NCBI GenBank assembly: GCA_030789695.1
Contig: CM061136.1
Span: 137,094,448 to 137,158,447 of the forward strand
From: Scilla litardierei
Lineage: Eukaryota > Streptophyta > Magnoliopsida > Asparagales > Asparagaceae
Length of the DNA: 64,000 bases
Reading direction: 5' to 3'
Shown here: positions 55,189-64,000 of the stretch, piece by piece
Layout of the letters: every line of letters starts with the position of its first letter
How positions within the stretch are numbered: position 1 is the stretch's first letter
Translations under genes and position numbers: made by a program
The notes under the pieces: model-generated
The model's database searches: none
What the model was told of the DNA's origin: nothing
The model's input: only the letters and a program-made list of their open reading frames with translations

Positions 55189-55498
55189 CCACCCGATCGG
55201 TTGAAACTTCAACCGATCAGGTGAGACGATCGTTGGACTTGGTCTTCGGCTCTTATAAACCTCACCCGATTGCTGAACCGATCGGGTGAGTCTTCGAATT
55301 CTCGAGCTTGGGGAAGCAGCTGCTACAGGTGACCCGATCGATTGACAAGTCAACCGATCAGGTGAACTTTGGCTCTAAAACAGAGATCTGTGTCAAATCC
55401 ACCCGATCACTGAACCGATCGGGTGGAATCTTCTCTTCCTCTGGACTGATACGGCCGCACGAACCAATCGGGTGGATCTGTCCACCCGATCGGTTGAG
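55189..55498 (-). repeat. CACCCGATCGGTTGA array, alternating orientation
   Basis: About ten sites of CACCCGATCGGTTGA-type and reverse complement. They alternate in sense except at the last pair; each contains CGATCG or a variant. Confidence 0.85.
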
Positions 55499-55761
55499 AG
55501 CTGATACATGATTTGTCTTGACGATTAGCTCTCAGGGTCTCGCGCGACACCTCCTGTTGCCCGGGGACTCATGATGTTAGCCTTGTATGTCCCCTGCGCC
55601 AACACTATCCTGCAAACACACACAAACACAACGAAAGTGAAAAGGAACTAGAAAACACAAAAGGACATACTCAAAATAACAAAAAACGACGAGAAATTAC
55701 GGAGAAGACGTGCATGAATATATAAAATATAAACGCATGTCAAAATCCCCCAAGCTGAACC

Positions 55762-55781
55762 CTTCCTCGTCCTCGAGGAAG
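55762..55781 (-). other. Stem-loop before polypurine tract (Athila-like element)
   Basis: Minus strand CTTCCTCG, loop AGGA, CGAGGAAG: a perfect 8-bp stem. Then GGTTC and AGCTTGGGGGATTT, which abuts the LTR. Confidence 0.75.
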
Positions 55782-57042
55782 ACGAGTGAGAATAGGAGCT
55801 TGGAGGGGAAACTAGAAAGAAAGAAAGATAAAAGAAAAGGAAATCCTAGATTACCCGTAAGAGCCAACGAAAACTAACACGCCACACTAAGCAAGCACGC
55901 GATAAGCATAGCACTAAGCCCAGGAATACGAGTCCCTACTAGTGTCGTGGGTCCACGCGGTGAAGCGCAAGTGAGTGTGGTTGTGAGCTAGCAGACGGTG
56001 TAACTATCTAAATTGTGCAATCATGCCCCATATACACATACCCATAGAATGACCCAAATATCGATTCAGTCCGAGTTAGCGGTGAATAATAGCTTAAGCA
56101 TGCATGAGAACAGAGTAAGAATAGAAACATATCACATGTCAGGGACTCTACTGCTAGAAACTAGGAAATTGCAGCACGATTGCCTAGATGATTGCTAGAA
56201 AGCTCATATGCCAAGTGTGTTCGAAAACAAAAGGGGTTGAGTAGGTGTGGAGGAGAGCACTTGGTGCAAATTCTCGCCTTCCCTTTATACACGACGGATA
56301 GGAGTAATATTCACAACAGGAATTTTTTTTGAGTTTTGTATATTTGTATATTTTTTTGGATTTTGGCTATACAAGTTCTTTCTTTTCTCCTTTCTTTTCT
56401 TCTCTCTTTTTTTGAAAGTGGGATAATGCGCATTCTCCAAAAGCGGGAGAACGATGCGCAGGTAAGTGCCAAAATTTGTGTACTCTCCCAAGTGGAAGAA
56501 CAGTACACGACGAGGGGATTTGCACCAAGTAAAACAAATAAGAATTCGAATTCTAAACACTTGGCTAGAGGAAATTTTTCGCGGATCAGAGCATAAGCAA
56601 CATGGATTATCCTAGTCATATTGGTAGAGTCCTGACACATGCGATTTGAAGCGTAAATATATAGATGATTCATGCATAAAGAAGCAGACAGTGGAGGCAA
56701 TATACCGCATATTCGAAATTGAAGCATGATAGTCTAGGGGTCATCCAAGGACAGGCATATAAAACAAAATCACAACGTAGAAGTACATCAACTAGCTAGT
56801 TACGACACACAACTCACACAAAAGGCAAAGCGAACCCACGGAGCATAAAATGCAATAGAACTTGGCTTTCTAGGGTTAGTGAGAATGATTACCGTAGCTA
56901 AGTGTGCGTGTGGTTTAGTGGCAGTTTCATCATGCGGGGTCATCTCTAGGAGAGGAAGAATAAAAGGATGGGAAGAAAAAGAAAAACACGACGAAAACGA
57001 CTAAAAACAGTGAAAAAGATACGACTGACGCACATAGTGCGA
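55782..57042 (-). other. Non-coding 3' region of Athila-like element
   Basis: AT-rich with A-rich blocks. The short open frames show no domain. Confidence 0.5.
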
Positions 57043-57079
57043 CTCCCCCAAGTTGAACGTTGCATTGCTCTCAATGCAA
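57043..57079 (-). other. Internal polypurine-like motif with stem-loop (Athila-like element)
   Basis: Minus strand TTGCATTG, loop AGAG, CAATGCAA (57060-57079, perfect 8-bp stem), followed directly by CGTTCAACTTGGGGGAG. A further AGCTTGGGGGG motif lies at about 57287-57300. Confidence 0.7.
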
Positions 57080-57300
57080 TAGGAGTAAATACGGGAGGGC
57101 AACGAAAGATGGGAGGAAAGTACGCACCGACAAAGAAACGTGAAAGACATGAAAAACACACAAACAGAGACATAGAAAAATAAAGAAAATAAATACCGAA
57201 GCGAACTATACAAAAGACATACACACAAACACACAAAACAAACACACAGCAAACAAGTGACACGACGACAATCACAAAATATTGATTTCCCCCCAAGCTG

Positions 57301-58130
57301 ATCTCAATAAAGTCTGGAAAAAGATATGATCAAGGTGATGTAGAAAAAATGGCTAGGGGAAAATCAGAAAATGGGGAAATCAAGGTGCAGGAGCAGGAGG
57401 CTCCTCATCCACCTCGGAAGAGAGTGGCACAGACAAAGAAACGGAAAAATCATGAAAAACAAACAAAAAGATGGATCTCTCGCTGTCGAGAGGATTCGTG
57501 TTTATTGAAAGAATAAATTTTACGCTATTGCTATACTACTGGATTGATATCACCTATAGCAAAAGGCGGATCCATATCTTTGCCGGTACAGGCAACTGCT
57601 CCCACTGCTCCTTCCGTGGCCCCGCCAGGCACGTGTGTTCACGAACACCTACAAACTCTAGCAATGCATCCTCCAGCATTCCCACAAGGACTCCACCTAT
57701 ATCCTGCAGAGAACAGGATGCATCAGTTTGCTGCAAAAATTTCACCCTCATAATAAAGTATTCCAAAGAAGATCGTTTATAGAAATATATGAAATGCATA
57801 GTGGTGGACGATACTTCCTTGGAAATAATTCAATATCATCTTGTGTTGTGATAGCTATCTCCATGGTGTCCTCTCTCAGCTGCTCAGGTAAATCTGGATC
57901 ACACGTGTGGACTTCCTCGAAGGTTCGTTTAGATATGACACGTCCAAGCATACCTCCGATACATAATTGTATGTGTGCTACAAAAGGTACGGCGTGTCAA
58001 ACATATCTGAATCAAAATAAATATCAATTGAAATACATGATTCAGAAATGGAATGTGTAGAAATATCTCCCTGGGTGGGAGCAGTAAGCTCTGTGGGATA
58101 GTCCTCCACATCAGTGGAAGGATGAGGTGG
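57301..58130 (-). other. Interior of Athila-like element, degraded
   Basis: Minus-strand frames are short and broken. I recognise no retroelement domain. One stretch near 57560-57740 is open but unassigned. Confidence 0.35.
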
Positions 58131-59065
58131 CTACATGAGCTCTAATGGAGGAGGGCAGTGCTCGCGATCTTCATGAATGGTTGTGTCCTCGTCTCGATGC
58201 ACGACCTCCTCGTCGATAAGCTCTGGCTTCGTGTGTAAGGCCTCCTCAAAAGCATGTTTTGGTTCCACTTGGTGCTCTTCTGCCTCCTTATCAATTATCA
58301 ATGTAGGCTCTCTCTGGAATGTGATCTGGCTGCTCATGTGTGTCAACTTGTGCGGATGTATCACGTGGAGGGGAATGCTCGCAAGCAATCCAAAAATATA
58401 GTCTGTCCCCCTCAAGACTGACACAGAAGTCTTTCTCAATTGTTCCCGCAGCCGAAACATGGTTCATAACAAAATCTGCAAATCGTAGCTCAAATGCATC
58501 GCCTGCTGTAACGCTAACTGAACCGGTGAACCTCAATGACTCCAAGAGGCCCTCCAATAAGTTCTGAAATGTGTCCTCCTCTGGCGATGCATATGATTCA
58601 ATTTCTGCTTCCCCCACTGCCTCTTCGTCCATCCACCCTTCATATGCAATAGCTGTATCGTAGGATGTGGGATCGACGATGGCACATTCTGGCTTTGGTA
58701 ATATGATGTGTGATGATTCTTGCCCATAAGATGAAGAAGCAGAACTGATATCTTTGGAAATCATTGCAGCCTTAAGCCTGAGCGCATTGGTTTCAAGGTC
58801 TTTTTTCACCGATTGCAGTAGAAAATCACCCCTTTCAATCTTGGCTTGCATTTCAATCTGATGTGCGAGCATCTCATCAAGAAGGTGATCTCCCGTCTGA
58901 GCGTTCTGATCGAAATATGTGGTCCACATGGAAGCATGCATCCCATCCAAAAGGTATTCTCCCATCTGAGCACTCTCATCAAAATAGTATTATCCCGTCT
59001 GAGCACTCTGATCAAAATAGTATTCTCCCATCTGAGCACTTTGATCAAAATCTGTGGTCCATACA
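58131..59065 (-). pseudogene. Unrecognised ORF of Athila-like element with YFDQSAQMGE repeats
   Basis: On the minus strand, about 58860-59065 encodes repeated blocks of the type YYFDQSAQMGE and YYFDESAQMGE, with one TAA within them. An open frame of 224 codons follows (58965-58291; ERGDFLLQSVKKDLETN; acidic tail). After an apparent frameshift near 58350 a second acidic frame runs to 58131. No family is recognised. It could be part of an Athila-type gag or env-like ORF. Protein-protein interaction through the repeats is only a guess. Confidence 0.45.
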
Positions 59066-59149
59066 GTGTAGTCCATAATACCTGATCAACAAAGATACAT
59101 ACTTGGAGAAAAATATCAGTGGCATAAAAGAATATAGAAATGATAGTAC

Positions 59150-60397
59150 CGGTGAGACGTTGCCTCTAATAATGGTACCTAGCGTCCCATGGGCCCGATA
59201 TTCCGGTCGATGCCCAGGATGACACGCTAGGTCTACCCAGGTTCGGATGGTGGGCATTCCCATGTCCAGCACCGCCCGACTCCGAGAGCACTAAGCTCGC
59301 AATGATTGCTCCTGACATCTCATCCAAGCCATTCCCACATGCGAGGAATCAATGTCTACTCTAGGGGGGTGAGCTGTGTTTAGGAGATCAAACTCCCGTT
59401 TTATTTCCCCTTGGCCTGACGGTTAAAGGCGGTCTTCCTCCCACCAGTGACAATAAAACGCCCCCACGTAACCATTTAAATCCCTATTTCCTATCGAATC
59501 ACTAATCCTATAGTCGTTCTAGGGAGAACTCACGAAGGGGCTTCCACCAATGTCTAGATTTAAGAACTACTCACTAATCATGGCATGAAAAGCGATAAAA
59601 CAGATTATAGCCATCAAAATGAAAATCAATCAATAGATTAATGTAGCAATGGTATTATAAACGCAATATTAAAGTATTGAAATGATCAAGAAACTTACAA
59701 ATAAAAATAAATTTAGAGCAGCCAAAATCCCTTAAAAACAGCTTGAGAAAATGGGGATTCCGTTTTCTAGAAAACCAAGCTCTATTTATACATTTTGACA
59801 AGATGAAAGGGAATATTCCCACTAAAATAAAAAAATAGACGTCCACCCGATCGGTTGAAACTTCAACCAATCGGGTGAAACGATCGTTGAACTTGGTCTT
59901 CGGCTCTTATAAACCTCACCCAATCGCTGAACCGATCGGGTGAGTCTTCAAATTCTCGAGCTTGGGGAAGCAGCTGCTACAGGTGACCCGATCGGTTGAC
60001 AAGTCAACCGATCGGGTGAACTTTGGCTCTAAAAACAGAGATCTGTGTCACATCCACCCGATCACTAAACCGATCGGGTGGAATCGTCTCTTCCTCTGGA
60101 CTGATACGGCCGCACGAACTGATCGGGTGGATCTATCCACCCGATCGGTTGAGAGCTGATACATGATTTATCTTGACGATTGGCTCTCAGGGTCTCACGC
60201 GACACCTCCCGTTGCCCGGGGACTCATGATGTTAGCCTTGTATATCCCCTGCGACAGCAATATCCTGCAAAAGCACACAAACACAAAGAAAGTGAAAAGA
60301 AAATAAAAAACACAAAAGGACGGACTCAAAATAACAAAAAACGACGGAAAATTACGGAGAAGACATGCGTGAATATATAAAGTATAAACGCACGTCA
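59150..60397 (-). repeat. 5' LTR of Athila-like element, inner end truncated
   Basis: It matches 54520-55742 with scattered changes and lacks the part equivalent to 54251-54520. It contains the palindromic array at about 59838-60150. Outer end TGACGTGCG (minus). Confidence 0.8.
59838..60150 (-). repeat. CACCCGATCGGTTGA array, second LTR copy
   Basis: Same arrangement as 55189-55498. Several sites that are imperfect in one LTR are perfect in the other (for example AACCGATCGGGTGA against AACCGATCAGGTGA). Confidence 0.85.
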
Positions 60398-61422
60398 GGG
60401 ATCTCCCGAATCCCTCTCTGAAAAAGGACCTTGTTCTTGTTCGAGGGATTGGGTCTCGTCGCGCGGCTGATTCACGCCTAGAGAGGCAGACATGTCAGTG
60501 GCGTCATCCGACCCAGGCAATTCTGAGTCGATAATATGAAGCTGCCGCCTCGGTTTATTCACTTTATCGATTTCAACCACCTCAAATTCGGTGGAAGGCT
60601 TCTTCTTTTCCTCTACTGAGGATGGACAGACAGTGAGGCTTCATGAACGACCATGTGCAAAGTCTTGGAGGTCCCGATCGCTCTTTGCTCTAGATGATAC
60701 ACTTGAGGAGAAGACAAATTTTTCGCAGCCTCTCTATGGAAGCTTCGACTGCTTCCTGCATCCCAGGATCCACCTGGTATTTCAGAGCGACCATGCCTGC
60801 AAGGAGGAGGCAAAATTCAAAAAAAAAACAAAGAAGCAAATTAGAGACAGATAAGGTCGGAACAACCTTTTGTCCAGATGATACTGTGCTGCACTCGGTC
60901 AGTCAACAACCACTTTGTCAATCTGGTCCTATTGTGCAGCTTCATCAACGAATGTGCAACTTTTTCCTCCTCATCAGAAAGAGGCTTGTCCTTAGTCGTC
61001 CCCAAATTTGGCGTCCCCCACCGTGTACAGAAACTCGCCTCGCCGTGAAATACCACAAATACGAATTGGTCCTTCCATTTTGGATTCGAGGTGGGAAGAT
61101 CACCAAATAATTTTCTACCTCGGTAAGCAGTTATCTTATACCAACTTGGGTTGTTGAGGGGAGGGATTATCGTTGGTTCATTCCTGTTCATCACGCATAG
61201 TGCGATGAAGCTGACCAGGACACCAATGTCGTTCGGCATCAATTGACAAAGGGAAAGACACAATGTCCTCGGCAGGAAGAACACGAAAGGATGAATCGAA
61301 GACCCCGATGGAAAGCCTTGACATAAACTCTAACCTCTCGATCTCCTGGGATATGAACCCTCTCCTCCCTTTGAGGCAATCAGGTCTGGTGGTTGATCGG
61401 ACCGAAATTAACTCTGAAACGA
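60398..61422 (-). pseudogene. Gypsy-type gag-like protein, N-terminal part (split)
   Basis: Minus-strand frames contain SQEIERLEFMSRLSIGV, then in another frame LCQLMPNDIGVLVSFIALC, RGRKLFGDLPTSNPKWKDQF and FCTRWGTPN. These fit the N-terminal domain of plant putative gypsy-type transposon proteins (PF04195-like, from memory). At least one frameshift (near 61250) and a stop near 60841 occur. A charged region follows (60580-60398) and runs in frame into 54246. The start lies under or beyond the LTR at 61423. Confidence 0.6.
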
Positions 61423-63385
61423 TGTCGTTTACCGCAAGCGCACGGTATAGTGGCAAGCGGGTATCGAACACGGGGAAGCGGTGCTATACTACCTATCTAC
61501 TCCTAGGTTGAGTTAGACTTGCAGATTTATTGGTGGATGTGGATTGTGGAGTGCCGTAATGGTGATGGATGCGAAAGTCGTGTCACTCGATGTCGCAAAC
61601 AAAGGACTCAACTCAAAGAAAGAAAGAAAAGACTAGGGCTTTAGGACTCACCACTAGGATCGTCGGATGTCGATGCTAGGTTAGGAATTCTACGTTGCAT
61701 TGGTTTCATTGGGGCTGCAGCCTCTAGAAAGTGAATTCATGCGTCTGGGCATCATGAATCTAACGTATCACGTTAACCCCACTCGTGCGATAGGCTCATA
61801 CGATATGTGCACTAAGGATCTACAATAATCTCACCACGCTCGTGATTCGAATGCTCTCAACTCATACCACTCTCGTGGGTTAGAGCTTCGAGGTATTTTG
61901 GTGGCTCTTATTGACGCAATGGCGGTAACCATCAATTAGTGATATAGTTCGTCGGTAGATCACATCAAGACACGAGCCAGGAATGGTCACGAGCTTTGGT
62001 TGAATCCACTAACTCCCTAATTAAATCCGTAGGATACTCCTTAAGCTAATCGATTCCACCGACCGTGCACACGATCTCAGTACGAGTTCTCCTAGGGATT
62101 TTGCTAGATCACCAAAATACAACCCCTTTTATGTCCAACGCATCATAACTATCGTTGCATCTAGATCTTAAAATCCTAGGGCTAATCCATTAGCCCTAGG
62201 ATGAACTACTCATGCATCATAGGAAAAGCAATGGAAGATTCGATAATAGCAAGAGAATTCATCATAGCATGCATCAAAAAGAGATTCAATAAGAAATCAC
62301 AAAGAAATAACAATGGAATTAAAGAGGACAAAAGTACTTAGCTTGATACAAGAGGAGGGGCCTATGGCGTAGCCTAACTCCCCAAAAGATTGTCTCCAAA
62401 ACTTGATAAGAACTCTAAGCCCTAAAAAAGTCTCTAAAAGCCCTAAAAAGTCCCCGCTCAAAAGTGACGGCTGCTATTCCAAGTATCCTATCCTAAAACC
62501 CTCTCAAAGTCGTGCCCTAGAGAAGATTCGGACGCAACTTACATTCTGGACCCACAGCAACTCGGTCCAAGTAGATGGCTGCTCATTCGAGTCGTCAGAA
62601 GTCTGGACCCATCGCCAAAAACGTCGCTCTGTCTGCTTGGACCGAGTAGGGTCTTCTCGGATCGAGTAGGTGCTGCTCGGTCGAGTAAATGGCTGCTCGG
62701 TCGAGTCGTCAGAAGTCTGAAACCATCGCCCAAAATATCGCACTGCTTGGTCGGACCAAGTAGGGTCTGCTCGGACCGAGTAAGTAGTTGCTCGGTCGAG
62801 TAGGTGGTTGCTCGGTCGCGTAGGTGGTCAAGAACAGATTTCAGCACTGCAATATCAGCTTGTAGAAATTCAACAGAGCTCATCCGATCTCCGTTTGGCG
62901 TGTTCTTGGTGGCGCTGGAACCGTCTTGAAGTCTACTATCTGGAAAAAATATCAGAAAAGTACGAAAAAAATCCAAAGTGACAGCAGATTTGGAAAGAGT
63001 ATGCGGATGTCCTATTTCTAGCACTTTGGATCGCTCGATTCCTTCGCCGCATCATAGATCGATCGAGTGACCTAGAATCCATGAGTCATGGTATTATAGA
63101 ACCATGCTTTCTTCATTCTCCTCTTCTTCTCCCTTCTCTCTTGCCCCTTCCTTGCTTCCCAACAGCTTTGAGTCACCGAACGCGGCGCCTCAGGAGCTTC
63201 GGTGTCGAAGCACGCACTCTCTCCTCTAATATACTCCAAATCGCTCGATATTCCCTGAAATGCAACCAAACACTCTTAAAGTACAATAGTTCCAATTATG
63301 AGTGTAAAAGTATATGAAATATGTGATTGAGCAATCATTTGACGTGTAATCATATAGATAAAATGTGGAATATAATGACACATCA
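61423..63385 (-). repeat. Athila/Tat-like LTR, minus orientation (solo or partial)
   Basis: Minus strand: starts TGATGTGTCATTATATTCC and ends CGGTAAACGACA. The end block with CACCGTGCGCTTGCGGT-type wording resembles the LTRs at 54251 and 16300. No matching 5-bp flank was found (AACGA left, GTAGT right). It contains the CTCGGTCGAG array. No internal domain is adjacent, so it may be a solo LTR. Confidence 0.55.
62532..62830 (-). repeat. CTCGGTCGAG palindrome array
   Basis: About ten sites of CTCGGTCGAGTAG and variants (CTCGGACCGAG, CTTGGACCGAG). They are embedded in larger duplicated blocks containing GTCAGAAGTCTG and CCATCGCC (near 62595 and 62705). Confidence 0.8.
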
Positions 63386-63510
63386 GTAGTCGCATCGGAC
63401 ATATTTCTCTTGGAGACCAGGAATCTGATTTGCCCCCACCTGAGAGATTTGGTTGGCGACCAGACTAGGCACGACGTGTTAGGTATTGGTATTTTAGACC
63501 AATACTATTT
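63386..63510. other. Short unassigned stretch
   Basis: I see no feature between the two LTR-like regions. Confidence 0.3.
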
Positions 63511-64000
63511 TGATGATTATCACAACAGTATGTTGTTGCTAATGACTCTCAATGTTTTAGTCTCGTGTCTAACAATTGAAGATTAGCATTTTGGAGACTA
63601 ATAGCTTGGTGCAAGGATGGACATCAAGAGGGGCATTGCCAAAGCTTGGAACTTGATGAAAGAAAGCTCATCGAAAGGTGACAAAGCTTGGAAGATGATG
63701 GGGGGATCAAGGCTACTCATGCTTGAACCTTAGACTATAGGAGAAGCAAATTGTAGTCCGTGTAATCATTTATTACTTGCTTTTCTATTTTGAGTCTCGG
63801 AATTTGTAATGCCTTTGATTAGATGGTCATCGCATTCATGCATATGCATTAACCATCTTAGTGAACCTTACGATCATCATAAAAACCAATCCTATCGGGT
63901 CACCATGACAAATAACTCAACTGGTGTTTTTTGGCCTTCCAACAGGCGCTTGCTGAATGCAGGACATACGACTGTGTAATCTCCATGCACCTAGCCAGCC
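63511..64000 (+). repeat. Start of a copia-type LTR (runs off the window)
   Basis: It begins TGATGATTATCACAACAG, a SIRE-like LTR start. Positions 63930-64000 (CCTTCCAACAGGCG, GGACATACGACTG) are the reverse complement of 26190-26290, so it belongs to the family of the LTR at 24966-26340 in the opposite orientation. Confidence 0.6.

Larger units (their letters stand above)
54251..55742 (-). repeat. 3' LTR of Athila-like element (minus)
   Basis: On the minus strand it starts TGACATGCG after AGCTTGGGGGATTT and ends CAAATTCTAATCA. A TATA box is at 55129-55136 and the palindromic array at 55189-55498. Confidence 0.75.
54247..60397 (-). mobile_element. Athila-like non-autonomous element, minus strand
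   Basis: Two LTR copies (54251-55742 and 59150-60397) flank 3.4 kb that has one broken ORF region and three AGCTTGGGGGA-type motifs but no protease, RT or integrase. The right-hand (5') LTR has lost its inner end, the primer site and any gag start. The element splits the gag-like gene of an older element and is flanked by GGGAT. Motif spacing and LTR end sequence tie it to the Athila-type element at the window start. Confidence 0.75.

Overview
The window looks like nuclear DNA of a flowering plant, from a transposon-dense and probably heterochromatic region. I see no intact host gene. Almost everything is LTR retrotransposon sequence of plant lineages (Athila and Tekay/Del-type Ty3/gypsy; SIRE-, Tork- and Ale/Retrofit-type Ty1/copia), nested several layers deep. 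The only host-derived coding sequence is a broken copy of a plant C2H2-like zinc-finger gene on the minus strand near 34.3-35.2 kb. Its GC-rich coding would suit a monocot, but the species cannot be named from this.

Layout. 1-16.35 kb: 3' half of an Athila-type gypsy element. Its integrase gene is split at 214/11988 by a Tekay-type chromovirus (215-11987, TSD TATCC), whose 3' LTR is in turn split by a 3174-bp solo LTR (8379-11552, TSD GTACC). 16.35-21.3 kb: 5' part of a minus-strand SIRE-like copia element with gag but no visible pol. 21.3-28.1 kb: decayed copia pol pieces and two minus-strand LTRs. 28.1-40.85 kb: a non-coding gypsy derivative (LARD) with LTRs over 3 kb, itself invaded by a Helitron-like or unclassified repeat that carries the host gene fragment. 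40.9-52.4 kb: part of a copia-type LTR, a complete but decayed Ale element (42109-49237) and a second truncated Ale element. 52.4-61.4 kb: a tandem array and a minus-strand gypsy-type gag, interrupted by an Athila-like non-autonomous element (54247-60397, TSD GGGAT). 61.4-64 kb: another Athila/Tat-like LTR and the start of a copia LTR.

Three signals stand out. (1) A 7-8 bp stem with a four-purine loop (AGGA, AGAA or AGAG) lies just before the polypurine tract in all four gypsy elements whose 3' internal end is visible. It is duplicated before an internal polypurine-like motif in the two Athila-type elements. Stem sequences differ between families but pairing is kept, and the non-coding LARD keeps it too, which suggests a cis-acting RNA element. 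(2) At least six unrelated LTR types carry, just upstream of the TATA box, an array of short CG-containing palindromes or alternating inverted half-sites, with a different motif in each. (3) The chromovirus pol gene contains two GT-AG segments whose removal exactly restores the reading frame; one sits at the Gag/protease boundary.

The LARD shares primer-binding region, LTR terminus and 3' hairpin with the chromovirus, so it could be mobilised in trans by that family. All element genes seen are broken by stops, frameshifts or deletions. Boundaries given as approximate were placed by eye.
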